Source: Nocardioides pinisoli
Lineage (GTDB): Bacteria > Actinomycetota > Actinomycetes > Propionibacteriales > Nocardioidaceae
Assembly: GCF_024199985.1 (NCBI RefSeq)
Contig: NZ_JANARS010000005.1
Location: 388,509 to 452,508 of the forward strand
Direction of reading: 5' to 3'
DNA length: 64,000 nucleotides
The number at the start of each line of letters is the position of its first letter. Position 1 is the stretch's first letter. The position numbers and the translations under genes are program-made. The notes below the pieces were generated by a model. The model was not told the DNA's origin. It did not search any database and saw nothing but the letters and a program-made list of their open reading frames with translations. Shown in pieces: positions 1 to 9,011 of this stretch.

Positions 1-234
1 ACCCGCGAGGGGTGGATCGGCCGGCAGACCCGCATCGCCCCCATCAGCCGCGTGCAGACGGTCGACTCCCGGCAGGGTGCGCTGATGCGGCTGTTCGGCC
101 TGGCTTCGATCACCGTCACCACCGCGTCGGCCGCCGGGCCGATCACCGTCGACTGCCTCGACGCCGACACCGCACGGCGCGTGGTCGCGCAGCTCACCGC
201 CATCACCGCGGCCACCGAGGACGACGCGACGTGA
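1..234 (+). CDS. PH domain-containing protein, C-terminal part (5' end outside window)
   Basis: The open frame enters from the left edge and ends at TGA 232-234. About 77 residues are visible (TREGWIGRQTRIAPISRVQT...), matching the C-terminal strand/helix end of a bacterial PH (YdbS, DUF304-type) domain, where an I-x-R-V-Q-T/S segment is typical. Such membrane proteins usually come in pairs encoded by overlapping genes, and here the stop overlaps the GTG start of a second PH-domain protein (GTGA overlap at 231-234). This supports one transcript and probably one membrane complex. Function is unknown in the family. The N-terminal membrane helices lie outside the window. Confidence 0.75.
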   Translation, partial: TREGWIGRQTRIAPISRVQTVDSRQGALMRLFGLASITVTTASAAGPITVDCLDADTARRVVAQLTAITAATEDDAT

Positions 235-1802
235 TCCCCGAGCCCGGCGAGGGCTACGTCCGGCTCAGCCCGCGCAAGCTGCTGCTCGACCCCGTGAAGG
301 CCGTCGGGCAGATGGTCGTGCCCGTGGCGATCGCGCTGATCGGGATCAGCCGCAGCGACACGAAGTTCTGGCCGATCATCCTCCCGCTCGCCGTCTTCGG
401 GCCGCTCGTCCTCGGCGCGCTGCCGTGGCTGACGACCCACTACCGCCTCACCGCCACGCAGATCCAGGTCCGCAGCGGCGTCCTCAACAAGACCACCTCG
501 ACGGCGCCCCTCGACCGCGTGCGCAGCGTGGACCTCGAGGCGTCCCTGCTCCACCGCGTCCTCGGCCTGCAGAAGGTGCAGATCGGCACCGGGGTCGACG
601 ACGACCGCATCACCCTCGACGCCCTCGCCGCGCCCGACGCCCAGGCGCTGCGTACGACGCTGCTGACGCGCCGCGCGGTCGCCGACCAGCAGGCCGCGAC
701 CCCACCCGTCGACCAGCCCGCCGACCAGCCCGCCGACCAATCCCTCGGCCTGTTGCCCGACCAGCAGTCCCGGCCCGTGGCTCCTCCCCCGCCGGCACCG
801 CCCGCGCCGGCGGTCGCGCTGGCACGGATCGACTGGTCGTGGCTGCGCTTCGCGCCCTTCAGCCTGGGCCGGCTCGTGCTGCTCGTCGGCGGGCTCGGCG
901 TGCTGTCGCAGTTCGCCGACGAGCTGCCGATCTGGAACGAGGAGACTGCCACCTCGGCGTGGGAGTGGCTGACCCAGTTCGCCGTCGTCGCGATCGTCCT
1001 GGTGCTCGCGGTCGGCGCGCTGACCCTGTGGCTGGTCGTGTCGGTCGCCGGCTACGTCCTGCAGTGGTGGGACTTCCGCCTGGTGCGGGAGCACGGCTCG
1101 CTGCACCTCACGTCCGGGCTCGTGACCACCCGCTCGATCACGGTCGAGGAGGCGAAGGTCCGCGGGGTCGAGCTGACCGAGCCGGTGCTGATGCGGCTCG
1201 TCGGCGGCGCGGAGCTGTCCACGCTGGCCACCGGCGTGGAGAACGGCGTCACGCAGGTCCTGCCGCCGTGCCCGCGCGAGGTGGCCGTCGCGGTCGGCGA
1301 GGCCGTGCTCGACCGTCCCGGACCGCTGACCGGACGGCTCGTCGCGCACGGTCCGAAGGCGCACCGGCGCGCCTGGTTCCGCCAGCTCCGCAACGCGCTC
1401 GACGTCATCGTGCTGCTGGCCCTCGGCTGGTGGTGGTTCGACCTCACGTGGTGGTGGCTGGCCGCGATCGGAGCCACGCTGCTCGCCCTCGCGGCTGCGG
1501 CCGGCGAGGCGTCCTACCGCCACCTCGGGCACGCCCTCGCCGGGGACCACCTCGTCGTCGGCGGCGGGACCTTCGCCCGGATCCGCACGGTGCTCGAGAC
1601 CGACGGCATCATCGGCTGGGTGGTCTCGCAGTCGTGGTGGCAGCGCCGCATCGGGCTCGCCGACCTGACGGCCACGACGGCCGCGGGCACGGAGCGGGTG
1701 CTGGTGCGCGACGTACGCCTCGACGTGGCGGTCGCGCTCGCCGACCGGGCCACGCCGGGGCTGCTGACCGACTTCGTCGAGCCCGACCGGGTGCCGGCCT
1801 AG
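231..1802 (+). CDS. PH domain-containing membrane protein (YdbT-like)
   Basis: 523 residues from GTG 231. The start overlaps the upstream PH-domain gene by four bases. It begins with a hydrophobic hairpin (about residues 24-66) followed by a PH-like unit (HYRLTATQIQVRSGVLNKTTSTAPLDRVRSVDLE). A proline/glutamine-rich linker follows (roughly 150-195), then two more membrane segments and at least one more PH-like repeat (DFRLVREHGSLHLTSGLVTTRSITVEEAKVRGVEL). This is the layout of the YdbT/DUF304 family of multi-pass proteins with repeated cytoplasmic PH domains. Biochemical role is not established. The last four bases overlap the stop of the convergent acyl-CoA dehydrogenase gene. Confidence 0.8.
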   Translation: MIPEPGEGYVRLSPRKLLLDPVKAVGQMVVPVAIALIGISRSDTKFWPIILPLAVFGPLVLGALPWLTTHYRLTATQIQVRSGVLNKTTSTAPLDRVRSVDLEASLLHRVLGLQKVQIGTGVDDDRITLDALAAPDAQALRTTLLTRRAVADQQAATPPVDQPADQPADQSLGLLPDQQSRPVAPPPPAPPAPAVALARIDWSWLRFAPFSLGRLVLLVGGLGVLSQFADELPIWNEETATSAWEWLTQFAVVAIVLVLAVGALTLWLVVSVAGYVLQWWDFRLVREHGSLHLTSGLVTTRSITVEEAKVRGVELTEPVLMRLVGGAELSTLATGVENGVTQVLPPCPREVAVAVGEAVLDRPGPLTGRLVAHGPKAHRRAWFRQLRNALDVIVLLALGWWWFDLTWWWLAAIGATLLALAAAAGEASYRHLGHALAGDHLVVGGGTFARIRTVLETDGIIGWVVSQSWWQRRIGLADLTATTAAGTERVLVRDVRLDVAVALADRATPGLLTDFVEPDRVPA

Positions 1803-3595
1803 AACCAGGCGTCGCGCATCTCGAGCGTGGTGGTGTCCCCCGAGGCGAGCAGGTCGAGCATCGGGCCCACCTTGGGAAGCTCCCAGCGGAAGAAGTAGCG
1901 CGCCGCGGCCCGCTTGCCGTCGTAGAAGTCGCCCGTCCTCTCTCCCACCGCGACGAGCTGCTCGAGCCACATCCACGCGACCACGACGTGGCCGGCGGCC
2001 TCGAGGTAGACCGTGGCGTTGGCCATCGTCCGCTCGGGGTCGCCCAGCCCGGCCAGCGCGAGGGTGACCTCACCGAGCCGGTCGACCGCGGCCTGCAGGG
2101 CGTCGGCGTGGGCGGCCGGCTCCTCACCGAGGTCGCGGGCCCGGCCGACGGTGTCGGCGATCCGGGCGGCCAGCGCCATGAGCGCGGCACCGCCACCGCC
2201 CAGGACCTTGCGGCCGAGGAGGTCGAGCGCCTGGATGCCGTGGGTGCCCTCGTGGATCGGGTTGAGCCGCTGGTCGCGCCAGTGCGCCTCGACGTCGTAG
2301 TCACGGGTGTAGCCCGACCCGCCGAGCACCTGGATGGCCAGGCTGTTGCTCTCCTGGCCCCACTGCGAGGGCCACGACTTCGCGATCGGCGTCAGCAGGT
2401 CGAGCAGCCGGCCGGTCTCGGTGCGCTCCTCCTCGTCGCGCGCGGTCGCCTGCAGGTCGAGCAGCCGCGAGCAGTAGAGGTTGAGCGCGAGCGCTCCCTC
2501 GACGTAGGACTTCTGCGCCAGCAGCATGCGACGCACGTCGGCGTGCTCGATGATCGGCACCTGCGGGGCGGTCGGGTCGGGAGCCGTCAGCCGACGGCCC
2601 TGCGGGCGGGAGCGGGCGTACTCCAGCGACTTGAGGTAGGCGGTGTAGGCCGTGGTCGTCGCGGACATCCCGACCCCGAGGCGCGCCGCGTTCATCATGT
2701 GGAACATGTAGGAGAGCCCCTTGCCGGGCTCCCCCACGAGGTAGCCGACCGCACCGGGGGCGCCTCCGGGCGTGTGGGCGCCCCCGCCGAAGACGGGCGC
2801 GGTGTTGACCGTTCCGCGGTTGCCGAGCTTGTGGTTGATGCCGGCGAGGGCGACGTCGTTGCGCTCGCCGATCGAGCCGTCCTCGCCGACGAGGTGCTTG
2901 GGGACGACGAAGAGCGAGATGCCGCGGGTGCCCGGCGCAGCGTCGGGGAGCTTGGCCAGCACCAGGTGGACGATGTTGTCGCCCATCTCGTGGTCGCCGC
3001 CAGAGATCCACATCTTGCTGCCGAAGATCCGGAACGTGCCGTCGTCGGCGGGGACCGCGCGCGTGACCACGTCGCCGAGGCTCGAGCCGGCCTGGGGCTC
3101 CGACAACGTCATCGTGCCGAAGAAGCGACCCTCCAGCATCGGGGTCACGTAGCGCTCGACCTGATTGGGCGTCCCGTGGGCGAGCAGCAGGCTGGCGTTG
3201 GCCATGGTGAGGAAGGAGTACGCCGCGGTGCCGATGTTGGCCGCGGTGAACCACGCCATGCACGCCGACGCCACGACGTTCGGCAGCTGGTGGCCGCCGA
3301 CCTCCGCGTCGAGGGTGAGGCCCAGCAGGTCTGCCTCGGCGAACTTCGTGAGCGCGGCCTCGATCTCCGGGATCAGCCGCACCTTCTCGCCGTCGAACAC
3401 CGGCTCCTCGGTGTCGCTCTTGCGGTAGTGGGGCGCGAAGTGCTCGGTGGCGAGCTGCTCGCACAACGCCAGCAGGGCGTCGTACGTCGCTCGGTCGTGC
3501 TCGGCGAACCGCGGCCGCTCGGCCAGCTGCTCCACGTCGAGCCACTCGAAGAGCAGGAATTGCAGGTCGCGCGCGGAGAGGATCGTGGAGGTCAC
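1799..3595 (-). CDS. Acyl-CoA dehydrogenase (long form, DmdC-like)
   Basis: 598 residues, longer than the usual 380-residue acyl-CoA dehydrogenase. This is the size of the extended family that includes 3-methylmercaptopropionyl-CoA dehydrogenase DmdC. FAD-contact motifs are clear: MTLSEPQAGSSLG (about residue 160) and the WISGGDHE stretch. The C-terminal helical half contains EGTHGIQALDLLGRK. It would oxidise an acyl-CoA thioester to the enoyl-CoA with electron transfer flavoprotein as acceptor. Substrate cannot be read from sequence. The GTG start at 3595 is supported by a TAGCGT hexamer six bases upstream (leaderless pattern). The gene stands alone. Confidence 0.9.
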   Translation of the reverse strand: MTSTILSARDLQFLLFEWLDVEQLAERPRFAEHDRATYDALLALCEQLATEHFAPHYRKSDTEEPVFDGEKVRLIPEIEAALTKFAEADLLGLTLDAEVGGHQLPNVVASACMAWFTAANIGTAAYSFLTMANASLLLAHGTPNQVERYVTPMLEGRFFGTMTLSEPQAGSSLGDVVTRAVPADDGTFRIFGSKMWISGGDHEMGDNIVHLVLAKLPDAAPGTRGISLFVVPKHLVGEDGSIGERNDVALAGINHKLGNRGTVNTAPVFGGGAHTPGGAPGAVGYLVGEPGKGLSYMFHMMNAARLGVGMSATTTAYTAYLKSLEYARSRPQGRRLTAPDPTAPQVPIIEHADVRRMLLAQKSYVEGALALNLYCSRLLDLQATARDEEERTETGRLLDLLTPIAKSWPSQWGQESNSLAIQVLGGSGYTRDYDVEAHWRDQRLNPIHEGTHGIQALDLLGRKVLGGGGAALMALAARIADTVGRARDLGEEPAAHADALQAAVDRLGEVTLALAGLGDPERTMANATVYLEAAGHVVVAWMWLEQLVAVGERTGDFYDGKRAAARYFFRWELPKVGPMLDLLASGDTTTLEMRDAWF

Positions 3596-3601
3596 GCTCC
3601 G

Positions 3602-3607
3602 ACGCTA
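3602..3607 (-). promoter_or_regulatory. -10 element for the acyl-CoA dehydrogenase gene (leaderless)
   Basis: TAGCGT on the minus strand, six bases before the GTG start at 3595, so the transcript would begin at or within a base or two of the start codon. Confidence 0.5.
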
Positions 3608-3650
3608 CCCGCAGGTAGCCAGTCCCGCGCAACGGTCCGGACGGGCCGAA

Positions 3651-3679
3651 CGCCCCCTCCGCTCGGGACGGAAGGGGCG
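3651..3679 (-). terminator. Hairpin terminator after the metalloprotease gene
   Basis: Stem arms 3651-3661 and 3669-3679 pair over 11 positions with one C/A mismatch around a 7-base loop. It lies just beyond the stop of the minus-strand metalloprotease gene. No clear T-run follows, as is common in high-GC actinobacteria. Confidence 0.5.
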
Positions 3680-3704
3680 CTCGGGGCTACGTGACGAACG
3701 TGCG

Positions 3705-4514
3705 TCAGGGGTAGGCGATGGCCGCACCCTGACGGTCGGTCGCCGTCATGCTGAGGTTGCTCGACGTGCCGTTGCACTGCGGGTAGTGCATGATCGACGA
3801 GGAGTCGTAGGGCGTCAACGGGACCCAGTTGTTGTCCTCGAAGCACGTGCCGGCCTCGGGCCGGGTGTGCTCGTGGCGGAAGCCCAGCGTGTGGCCGAGC
3901 TCGTGGCCCATGATGTTGGCCGGGGTCCAGGAGCCCGAGGTCCAGATCGAGTCGTCGACCAGCACGTTGCGCGAGCGCTTGGGGGTGCTGGGGAAGAACG
4001 CGCGGGCGATGTACTGCGTGGTCTGCACCGGCTCGACCGAGAAGAGGACCGACTTGTTGCGCGTGGTGCAGGAAGCGTCCTGCGACGGGACGTGGACGTA
4101 GTTGATCCGCGGCGCGGCCTCCTCCCAGAGGGAAGCACCGGCGGCCATCGCGTTGACGACGTCGGTGTAGCGCGACCCGAACTTGGTGCTCACGCAGTAG
4201 GTCAGGTTGCCGACCTGCGCCGTGGACCACTTGTCCTGGACGCCCCCGACGGTGTTGACGACGAGGCCCTCCTCCATGGCCTCCTCCGAGCCGTGGACCA
4301 TCCGGTCGTAGTAGGCCTTGAGGTCGCCGGTGGTGCTGACCGGCTCGTCGCCGTTGACGATGTACTGCTGGTCGGTGTCCTTGTAGGACGAGGACTGGAA
4401 CTCCTGGAAGGACGGGATCTCCGAGTCCGTCATGGCCATGGCCGGTGAGGCGAGGGCCGCGCCGAGGAGTGCGGCGGAGCTGAGGGCGATCGCCCCGAGT
4501 CGACTGCGCTGCAT
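3705..4514 (-). CDS. Secreted zinc metalloprotease (HEXXHXXGFXHE type, M57/astacin-like)
   Basis: 269 residues from ATG 4514. A longer frame from 4550 lacks a signal sequence at its front, whereas MQRSRLGAIALSSAALLGAALASPAMA is a good signal peptide, and GAGAAG lies a few bases upstream. The zinc motif HELGHTLGFRHEH puts ligands at H204, H208 and H214 with catalytic E205. SIMHY with M242 fits the metzincin Met-turn. The HEHTRPE continuation resembles astacins and the bacterial M57 group. Four cysteines in the secreted part could form disulfides. Expected role: extracellular protein degradation; substrate unknown. It stands alone, facing away from xth. Confidence 0.85.
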   Translation of the reverse strand: MQRSRLGAIALSSAALLGAALASPAMAMTDSEIPSFQEFQSSSYKDTDQQYIVNGDEPVSTTGDLKAYYDRMVHGSEEAMEEGLVVNTVGGVQDKWSTAQVGNLTYCVSTKFGSRYTDVVNAMAAGASLWEEAAPRINYVHVPSQDASCTTRNKSVLFSVEPVQTTQYIARAFFPSTPKRSRNVLVDDSIWTSGSWTPANIMGHELGHTLGFRHEHTRPEAGTCFEDNNWVPLTPYDSSSIMHYPQCNGTSSNLSMTATDRQGAAIAYP

Positions 4515-4762
4515 GCTGGTTCTTCTCTCGTGATGGGGGATGGGGCACACGCCATCTCGGAGTTCTCAGCAGCGCCGGACGTGACCAGAAGAGTGATGGG
4601 GTCAGCGTCCGACAGGGTGGAGCAGGAGCTTGCACTAGTTCCCGAGACAGGTGCGTGCCGACGAACTTCCCCCACGGGGCCCCGATCTGTAAAGGGTTTG
4701 CGGTGCAAAGACTTCCTCGCCCCACGGCGTTCGGCGCGAACCGCCTTCCTTAGGGTGGACGC
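4515..4762. other. Intergenic region between metalloprotease and exonuclease III genes
   Basis: About 250 bases separating the divergent metalloprotease (minus) and xth (plus) genes. It should hold the promoter of the secreted protease, whose 5' leader looks long. I found no convincing -35/-10 pair for it. Only the xth -10 at 4751-4756 is assigned. No additional gene is supported. Confidence 0.5.
4751..4756 (+). promoter_or_regulatory. -10 element for xth (leaderless)
   Basis: TAGGGT ends six bases before the GTG start codon at 4763, the window's recurrent leaderless spacing. Confidence 0.55.
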
Positions 4763-5542
4763 GTGCGCATCGCGACCTGGAACGTCAACTCCCTCCGCTC
4801 CCGCATCGATCGCGTCGAGGCGTTCGTGCAGCGCCACGACATCGACGTGCTCGCCCTGCAGGAGACCAAGGCGCGCGAGGACCAGCTGCCGCTGATGGGT
4901 CTGCAGGCGCTCGGCTACGACATCGCGGTGGCCGGGCTGAACCAGTGGAACGGCGTCGCACTGCTCTCGCGCGTGGGCCTCGAGGACGTCGAGGTGGGCT
5001 TCACCGACATGCCGGGGTGGGGCGACCCCGTGGCGGCCGAGTCGCGCGCGATCGGGGCGACCTGCGGCGGGGTGCGCATCTGGTCGCTCTACGTCCCCAA
5101 CGGCCGCAAGCCCGACGACCCGCACTACGTCTACAAGCTCGACTGGCTGGCGCGGCTGCGCACGACCGCGAGCGGCTGGCTCGACGGCCAGACCGCCCTG
5201 GTCGGCGACTGGAACATCTGCCCCACCGACGACGACGTCTTCGACGTCAAGCAGTTCGCGAAGTCGACGCACGTGACGCCGCCCGAGCGGGCCGCCTTCC
5301 AGGGGTTCCTCGACGACGGCTACGCCGAGGTGACCCGCGCCCACGACCCCGGCTACACCTATTGGGACTACTACCGCCAGCGCTTCGAGCGCGACCGCGG
5401 CCTCAAGATCGACTTCGTCCTCGCCTCCCCCGCCCTCGCCTCGCGGGTCAGCGGCGCCTTCGTCGACCGCGACGAGCGCGACCCGGCGCAGGGCACGGGC
5501 TCGCCGTCGGACCACGCCCCGGTCGTCGTCGACCTGCACTGA
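4763..5542 (+). CDS. xth: Exodeoxyribonuclease III
   Basis: 259 residues, normal length for ExoA/XthA-type AP endonucleases of the endonuclease/exonuclease/phosphatase fold. All signature segments are present: MRIATWNVNSLRSR at the N-terminus, LQETK (metal-binding glutamate), YVPNG, GDWNICPTDDD (catalytic Asp/Asn) and SDHAPVVVDL at the C-terminus (catalytic Asp-His). It acts in base excision repair, cutting at abasic sites and removing 3' blocking groups. GTG start at 4763 is supported by the TAGGGT hexamer. Convergent with the MFS gene, three bases apart. Confidence 0.95.
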   Translation: MRIATWNVNSLRSRIDRVEAFVQRHDIDVLALQETKAREDQLPLMGLQALGYDIAVAGLNQWNGVALLSRVGLEDVEVGFTDMPGWGDPVAAESRAIGATCGGVRIWSLYVPNGRKPDDPHYVYKLDWLARLRTTASGWLDGQTALVGDWNICPTDDDVFDVKQFAKSTHVTPPERAAFQGFLDDGYAEVTRAHDPGYTYWDYYRQRFERDRGLKIDFVLASPALASRVSGAFVDRDERDPAQGTGSPSDHAPVVVDLH

Positions 5543-5545
5543 GCC

Positions 5546-6862
5546 TCACACCACCCCGGCCCTCGTCCGCTGGACCGCGGGCTGCGGCGTGCGCGCGATG
5601 GCGTACGACATCAGCGCGGCGACGGCGCAGAGCCCGGCCGCGGCGTAGAACGCGGGGTCGTAACCGCCGGTGACGTCGCGGACCACGCCGGCACCGGTCG
5701 CCGCGACGGCCGCGCCCACCTGGTGGCTGGCGAAGACCCAGCCGAAGACGATCGGGCCGGCCGCCGCGCCGAACCACTCCCGGCACAGGGCGACCGTCGG
5801 CGGGACCGTCGCCACCCAGTCGAGGCCGTAGACGATGATGAAGACCCACATGCTGGGCGCGACGTGCGGCGCCATGAGCGCGGGCAGGGTCATCAGGCCG
5901 ACGCCGCGCAGGACGTAGTAGCCGACCAGCAGCAGCCGCGGGTCGACCTTGTCGGTGAGCCAGCCCGAGGCGATCGTGCCGACGACGTCGAAGATGCCGA
6001 CGACCGCGAGCAGGGAGGCGGCCGTGGTGGCCGGCATGCCGTGGTCGTGCGCCGCCGGGACGAAGTGGGTCGCGATGAGCCCGTTGGTCGTCATCCCGCA
6101 GATCGCGAAGCCTCCGCCGAGGAGCCAGAAGGTGCGGCTCCGCATGGCGTCGCGCAGCACGCCGAGGGCCCGGCCCGCGCTCGACCCGACCTGCTGGTGC
6201 GGCGGCGGGCCGGGGTCGGCGTCGGTCGCGCCGTAGGCCCGCAGCCCGAGGTCGATCGGGTGGTTGCGCAGCAGGAGCAGGACGAGCGGTACGACGGCCA
6301 GCGCGGCCGCGGCGGCCAGGAGGGCCGCCGTACGCCAGCCGTGGTGGGTCGCCAGCCACGCCACCACGGGCAGGAAGACGAGCTGGCCGGTGGCGTTGCC
6401 GGCGGTGAGGATGCCGCTGACGAGCCCGCGCCGGGCCACGAACCACCGGCTGGTGATCGTCGCGACGAAGGCCATCGACATCGAGCCCGTGCCGATGCCC
6501 ACGAGCAGGCCCCAGCAGACGACCAGCTGCCACGGCTCGGTCATGAAGACGGTCAGCCCGCTGCCCACCGCGACCATCACCAGCGCGAACGTGACGACCG
6601 GCCGGACGCCGAAGCGGTCCATCAGCGCCGCCGCGAACGGTGAGATCAGGCCGAACAGCATGAGGTTGAGCGACACCGCCGAGCCGATCAGGCCGTGCGA
6701 CCAGCCGAACTCGTCGTGCAGCGGCTCGATCAACACGCCCGGCACCGACCTGAAGGCCGCCGCGCCGACGAGCGTCACGAACGCCACGGCGGCGACGACC
6801 CAGGCCCAGTGCAGGCCCTGCGGTCGCTGGAGGGCCGGCTCGGAGGGGGTGGTCGTGGTCAC
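5546..6862 (-). CDS. Major facilitator superfamily transporter
   Basis: 438 residues from GTG 6862. A longer frame to 6949 adds an Arg/Cys-rich, non-hydrophobic front that looks untranslated. Twelve hydrophobic segments in two sets of six with a central loop (LRAYGATDADPGPPPHQQ region). Overall it resembles the monocarboxylate/oxalate-formate antiporter branch (FGWSHGLIGSAVSLN at the first loop). Substrate unknown. It is divergent from a GlxA-type regulator with 71 bases between starts, so that regulator may control it (inference from arrangement only). Confidence 0.85.
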   Translation of the reverse strand: MTTTTPSEPALQRPQGLHWAWVVAAVAFVTLVGAAAFRSVPGVLIEPLHDEFGWSHGLIGSAVSLNLMLFGLISPFAAALMDRFGVRPVVTFALVMVAVGSGLTVFMTEPWQLVVCWGLLVGIGTGSMSMAFVATITSRWFVARRGLVSGILTAGNATGQLVFLPVVAWLATHHGWRTAALLAAAAALAVVPLVLLLLRNHPIDLGLRAYGATDADPGPPPHQQVGSSAGRALGVLRDAMRSRTFWLLGGGFAICGMTTNGLIATHFVPAAHDHGMPATTAASLLAVVGIFDVVGTIASGWLTDKVDPRLLLVGYYVLRGVGLMTLPALMAPHVAPSMWVFIIVYGLDWVATVPPTVALCREWFGAAAGPIVFGWVFASHQVGAAVAATGAGVVRDVTGGYDPAFYAAAGLCAVAALMSYAIARTPQPAVQRTRAGVV

Positions 6863-6933
6863 CGCGCCAGTCTCCCGGCGACCGCACCCGGTCCACGAGT
6901 GGCCGGAACGCCAACATGTGCAAGAATTCGGCC

Positions 6934-7926
6934 ATGGCCTCTCCCGCACCGCACCGTGTGGTCGTGCTCGCGGTCGCGCCCGTCATCGGCTACGACCTCA
7001 CCATCCCGCCCCAGGTGCTGGGCGAGGCCCACGACGCCGCCGGCGACCCGCTCTACGAGGTCGCGGTGGTGACGCTGGACGGGCGACCCGTGCAGGCGAC
7101 CGGCGGCTACGCCATCGCGCCGGCGGCCGGCGTGGACGCCCTCGCCCGGGCGCAGACGGTGGTCGTGCCCGGCACCCAGGTCCGCGGACCGCGACAGGAC
7201 GGGACGATCGACGACGACCTCCGCGCCGCTCTCGCCTCCGTGCCCGCTGACGCCCGCTGGGTCTCGATCTGCACCGGGGCGTTCGTGCTCGCGGCGGCCG
7301 GGATCCTCGACGGGCACCGTGCGACGACGCACTGGAAGTACGCCGACGACTTCCGCCGCCTCTACCCCGCCATCGCCGTCGACGAGGACGTGCTGTTCAC
7401 CGACGACGGCCGGGTGCTGACGTCGGCGGGCTTGAGTGCCGGCATCGACCTCTGCCTCCACCTCGTGCGCAGCGACCACGGCACCGCGGTCGCCAACGCG
7501 GTCGCCCGCCACATGGTGGTCCCGCCCTGGCGCGACGGGGGGCAGGCGCAGTTCATCGAGCGCCACGTCCCGCGTCGCGTCGACGAGGCCACCAGCGACG
7601 TACGTGCCTGGGCGCAGGCGCACCTCGACCAGCCCCTCGACGTCGCGACCCTCGCCCGGCAGGCCTCGATGAGCGTGCGCACCTTCACCCGGCGCTTCCG
7701 CGAGGAGACCGGCCAGTCCCCCGGCGCCTGGGTCACCCAGCAACGGGTCCGGCACGCCCAGCACCTCCTCGAGGAGACCGACCTGACCGTCGACGACGTC
7801 GCGGCTCGAGCCGGGATCGGCACCGCCGCCTCGTTGCGCCAGCACCTGCGTGCCTCCCTCGGAGTGTCGCCCTCGGCCTACCGGCGCACGTTCCGCGGCG
7901 CGCCCGTCGCGGCCGCCGACGGCTGA
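6934..7926 (+). CDS. GlxA family transcriptional regulator (DJ-1/PfpI domain + AraC HTH)
   Basis: 330 residues. The N-terminal domain (about 5-185) is a class I glutamine amidotransferase-like/DJ-1 fold with the nucleophile-elbow segment WVSICTGAFVLAAAGILDG. The C-terminal domain (about 220-325) is an AraC double HTH (MSVRTFTRRFREETGQSPGAWVTQQRVRHAQHLLEETD). This is the GlxA layout, in which the N-domain senses a ligand. An ATG 18 bases upstream is possible, but AAGAAT six bases before 6934 favours the shorter form. It is the likely regulator of the divergent MFS transporter. Confidence 0.88.
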   Translation: MASPAPHRVVVLAVAPVIGYDLTIPPQVLGEAHDAAGDPLYEVAVVTLDGRPVQATGGYAIAPAAGVDALARAQTVVVPGTQVRGPRQDGTIDDDLRAALASVPADARWVSICTGAFVLAAAGILDGHRATTHWKYADDFRRLYPAIAVDEDVLFTDDGRVLTSAGLSAGIDLCLHLVRSDHGTAVANAVARHMVVPPWRDGGQAQFIERHVPRRVDEATSDVRAWAQAHLDQPLDVATLARQASMSVRTFTRRFREETGQSPGAWVTQQRVRHAQHLLEETDLTVDDVAARAGIGTAASLRQHLRASLGVSPSAYRRTFRGAPVAAADG

Positions 7927-7972
7927 GGTGCGGACGGCGTCCCTGTCGGCGCCGTCTGGTCTGATGGTTCGC

Positions 7973-8947
7973 ATGCCTGATCCCGGGGGACCACAGACAG
8001 CCACGCCGCAGCCCGACCGCGGCAGCCAAGACCGACGATGGGGCGACGCGCTGGCGCTGCCCCTGGGGCTGGGCACCAACACCTTCGGCCGCACGACCGA
8101 TGCCGCTGGGTCGCACGCCGTCCTCGACCGGTTCGCGGCCGCCGGCGGCACCCTGGTCGACACGGCCGACACCTACTCCGACGGTGCGGCCGAGACGATC
8201 CTCGGCGAGTGGTTGCGCGACAGAGGCAATCGCGACCGGATGGTCGTCGTGTCCAAGGTGGGCAACCATGCGCGCTTCGACGGACTCGCGGCTCCCGTGG
8301 TGACGGCCGCGGTCGACGAGTCGTTGCGCCGGCTCGGCACCGACCACCTCGACCTCTGCTTCGCCCACTACCAGGACGTCGAGACGCCCGTCGAGGAGAG
8401 CGCGGTCGCGTTCGACGCGCTGGTCCGGGCCGGCAAGGTCCGTGCCTACGGCCTGTCCAACTTCGACGCCGACACCGTGGCCCGGTGGCTCCGGGCGGCC
8501 GAGGAGGGCGGGCTCGCGGCGCCGGTCGCGCTGCAGCCCCACTACAGCCTGGTGCACCGGGAGCCGTACGAGTCCGCGCTGGCGCCGCTCGCAGCTGCAT
8601 CCGACCTCGCGGTCCTGCCCTACCGGGCCCTCGGCGGCGGCTTCCTGTCCGGGAAGTACCGCACCCGCGCCGACACCGAGGGACGGGCCCGCGGCGCCGG
8701 GGTGACGCCCCTCCTCACGCCGGCCGGCCTCGCCCTTCTCGACGCCGTCGAGGCGGTGGCGCGGGACCACGAGGTCGCTCCGGCGAGCGTCGCGCTGGCC
8801 TGGCTGCGGGTGCGGCCCCACGTCGTCGCGCCGCTGGCCTCGGCCACCGACGCCACCCAGCTCGACGAGGTGGTCGCCTCGAGCACGGTCGAGCTCGGCC
8901 CCGACGAGCTCCACCGCCTGGACGAGGCGTCCGCGCTCCTGGGCTGA
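7973..8947 (+). CDS. Aldo/keto reductase
   Basis: 324 residues from ATG 7973 (another ATG lies nine bases upstream; the open frame continues back into the preceding gene and is ignored). The AKR barrel is intact, with the catalytic tetrad Asp and Tyr in VDTADTYSDG, Lys in VVVSKVG and His in LCFAHYQD. The cofactor-binding end RALGGGFLSGKY...TDATQLDE is typical of NADPH-dependent AKRs related to Gpr/YajO. Substrate unknown. The gene has no close functional partner. Confidence 0.88.
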   Translation: MPDPGGPQTATPQPDRGSQDRRWGDALALPLGLGTNTFGRTTDAAGSHAVLDRFAAAGGTLVDTADTYSDGAAETILGEWLRDRGNRDRMVVVSKVGNHARFDGLAAPVVTAAVDESLRRLGTDHLDLCFAHYQDVETPVEESAVAFDALVRAGKVRAYGLSNFDADTVARWLRAAEEGGLAAPVALQPHYSLVHREPYESALAPLAAASDLAVLPYRALGGGFLSGKYRTRADTEGRARGAGVTPLLTPAGLALLDAVEAVARDHEVAPASVALAWLRVRPHVVAPLASATDATQLDEVVASSTVELGPDELHRLDEASALLG

Positions 8948-9011
8948 CCAGGCTCCGCGTCGACGGGCACGGATCCGAGGCGATGTCGGTGGTCGCCCCC
9001 ATGCTGGGCAC

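Noticed and set aside
425..3694. Very long open frames (up to ~1,090 codons) antisense or out of frame to clear genes, here and elsewhere
   Set aside because: They are Arg/Pro/Ala/Gly-rich with no recognisable motifs and mirror real genes on the other strand or frame; this is expected in very GC-rich DNA where stops are rare.
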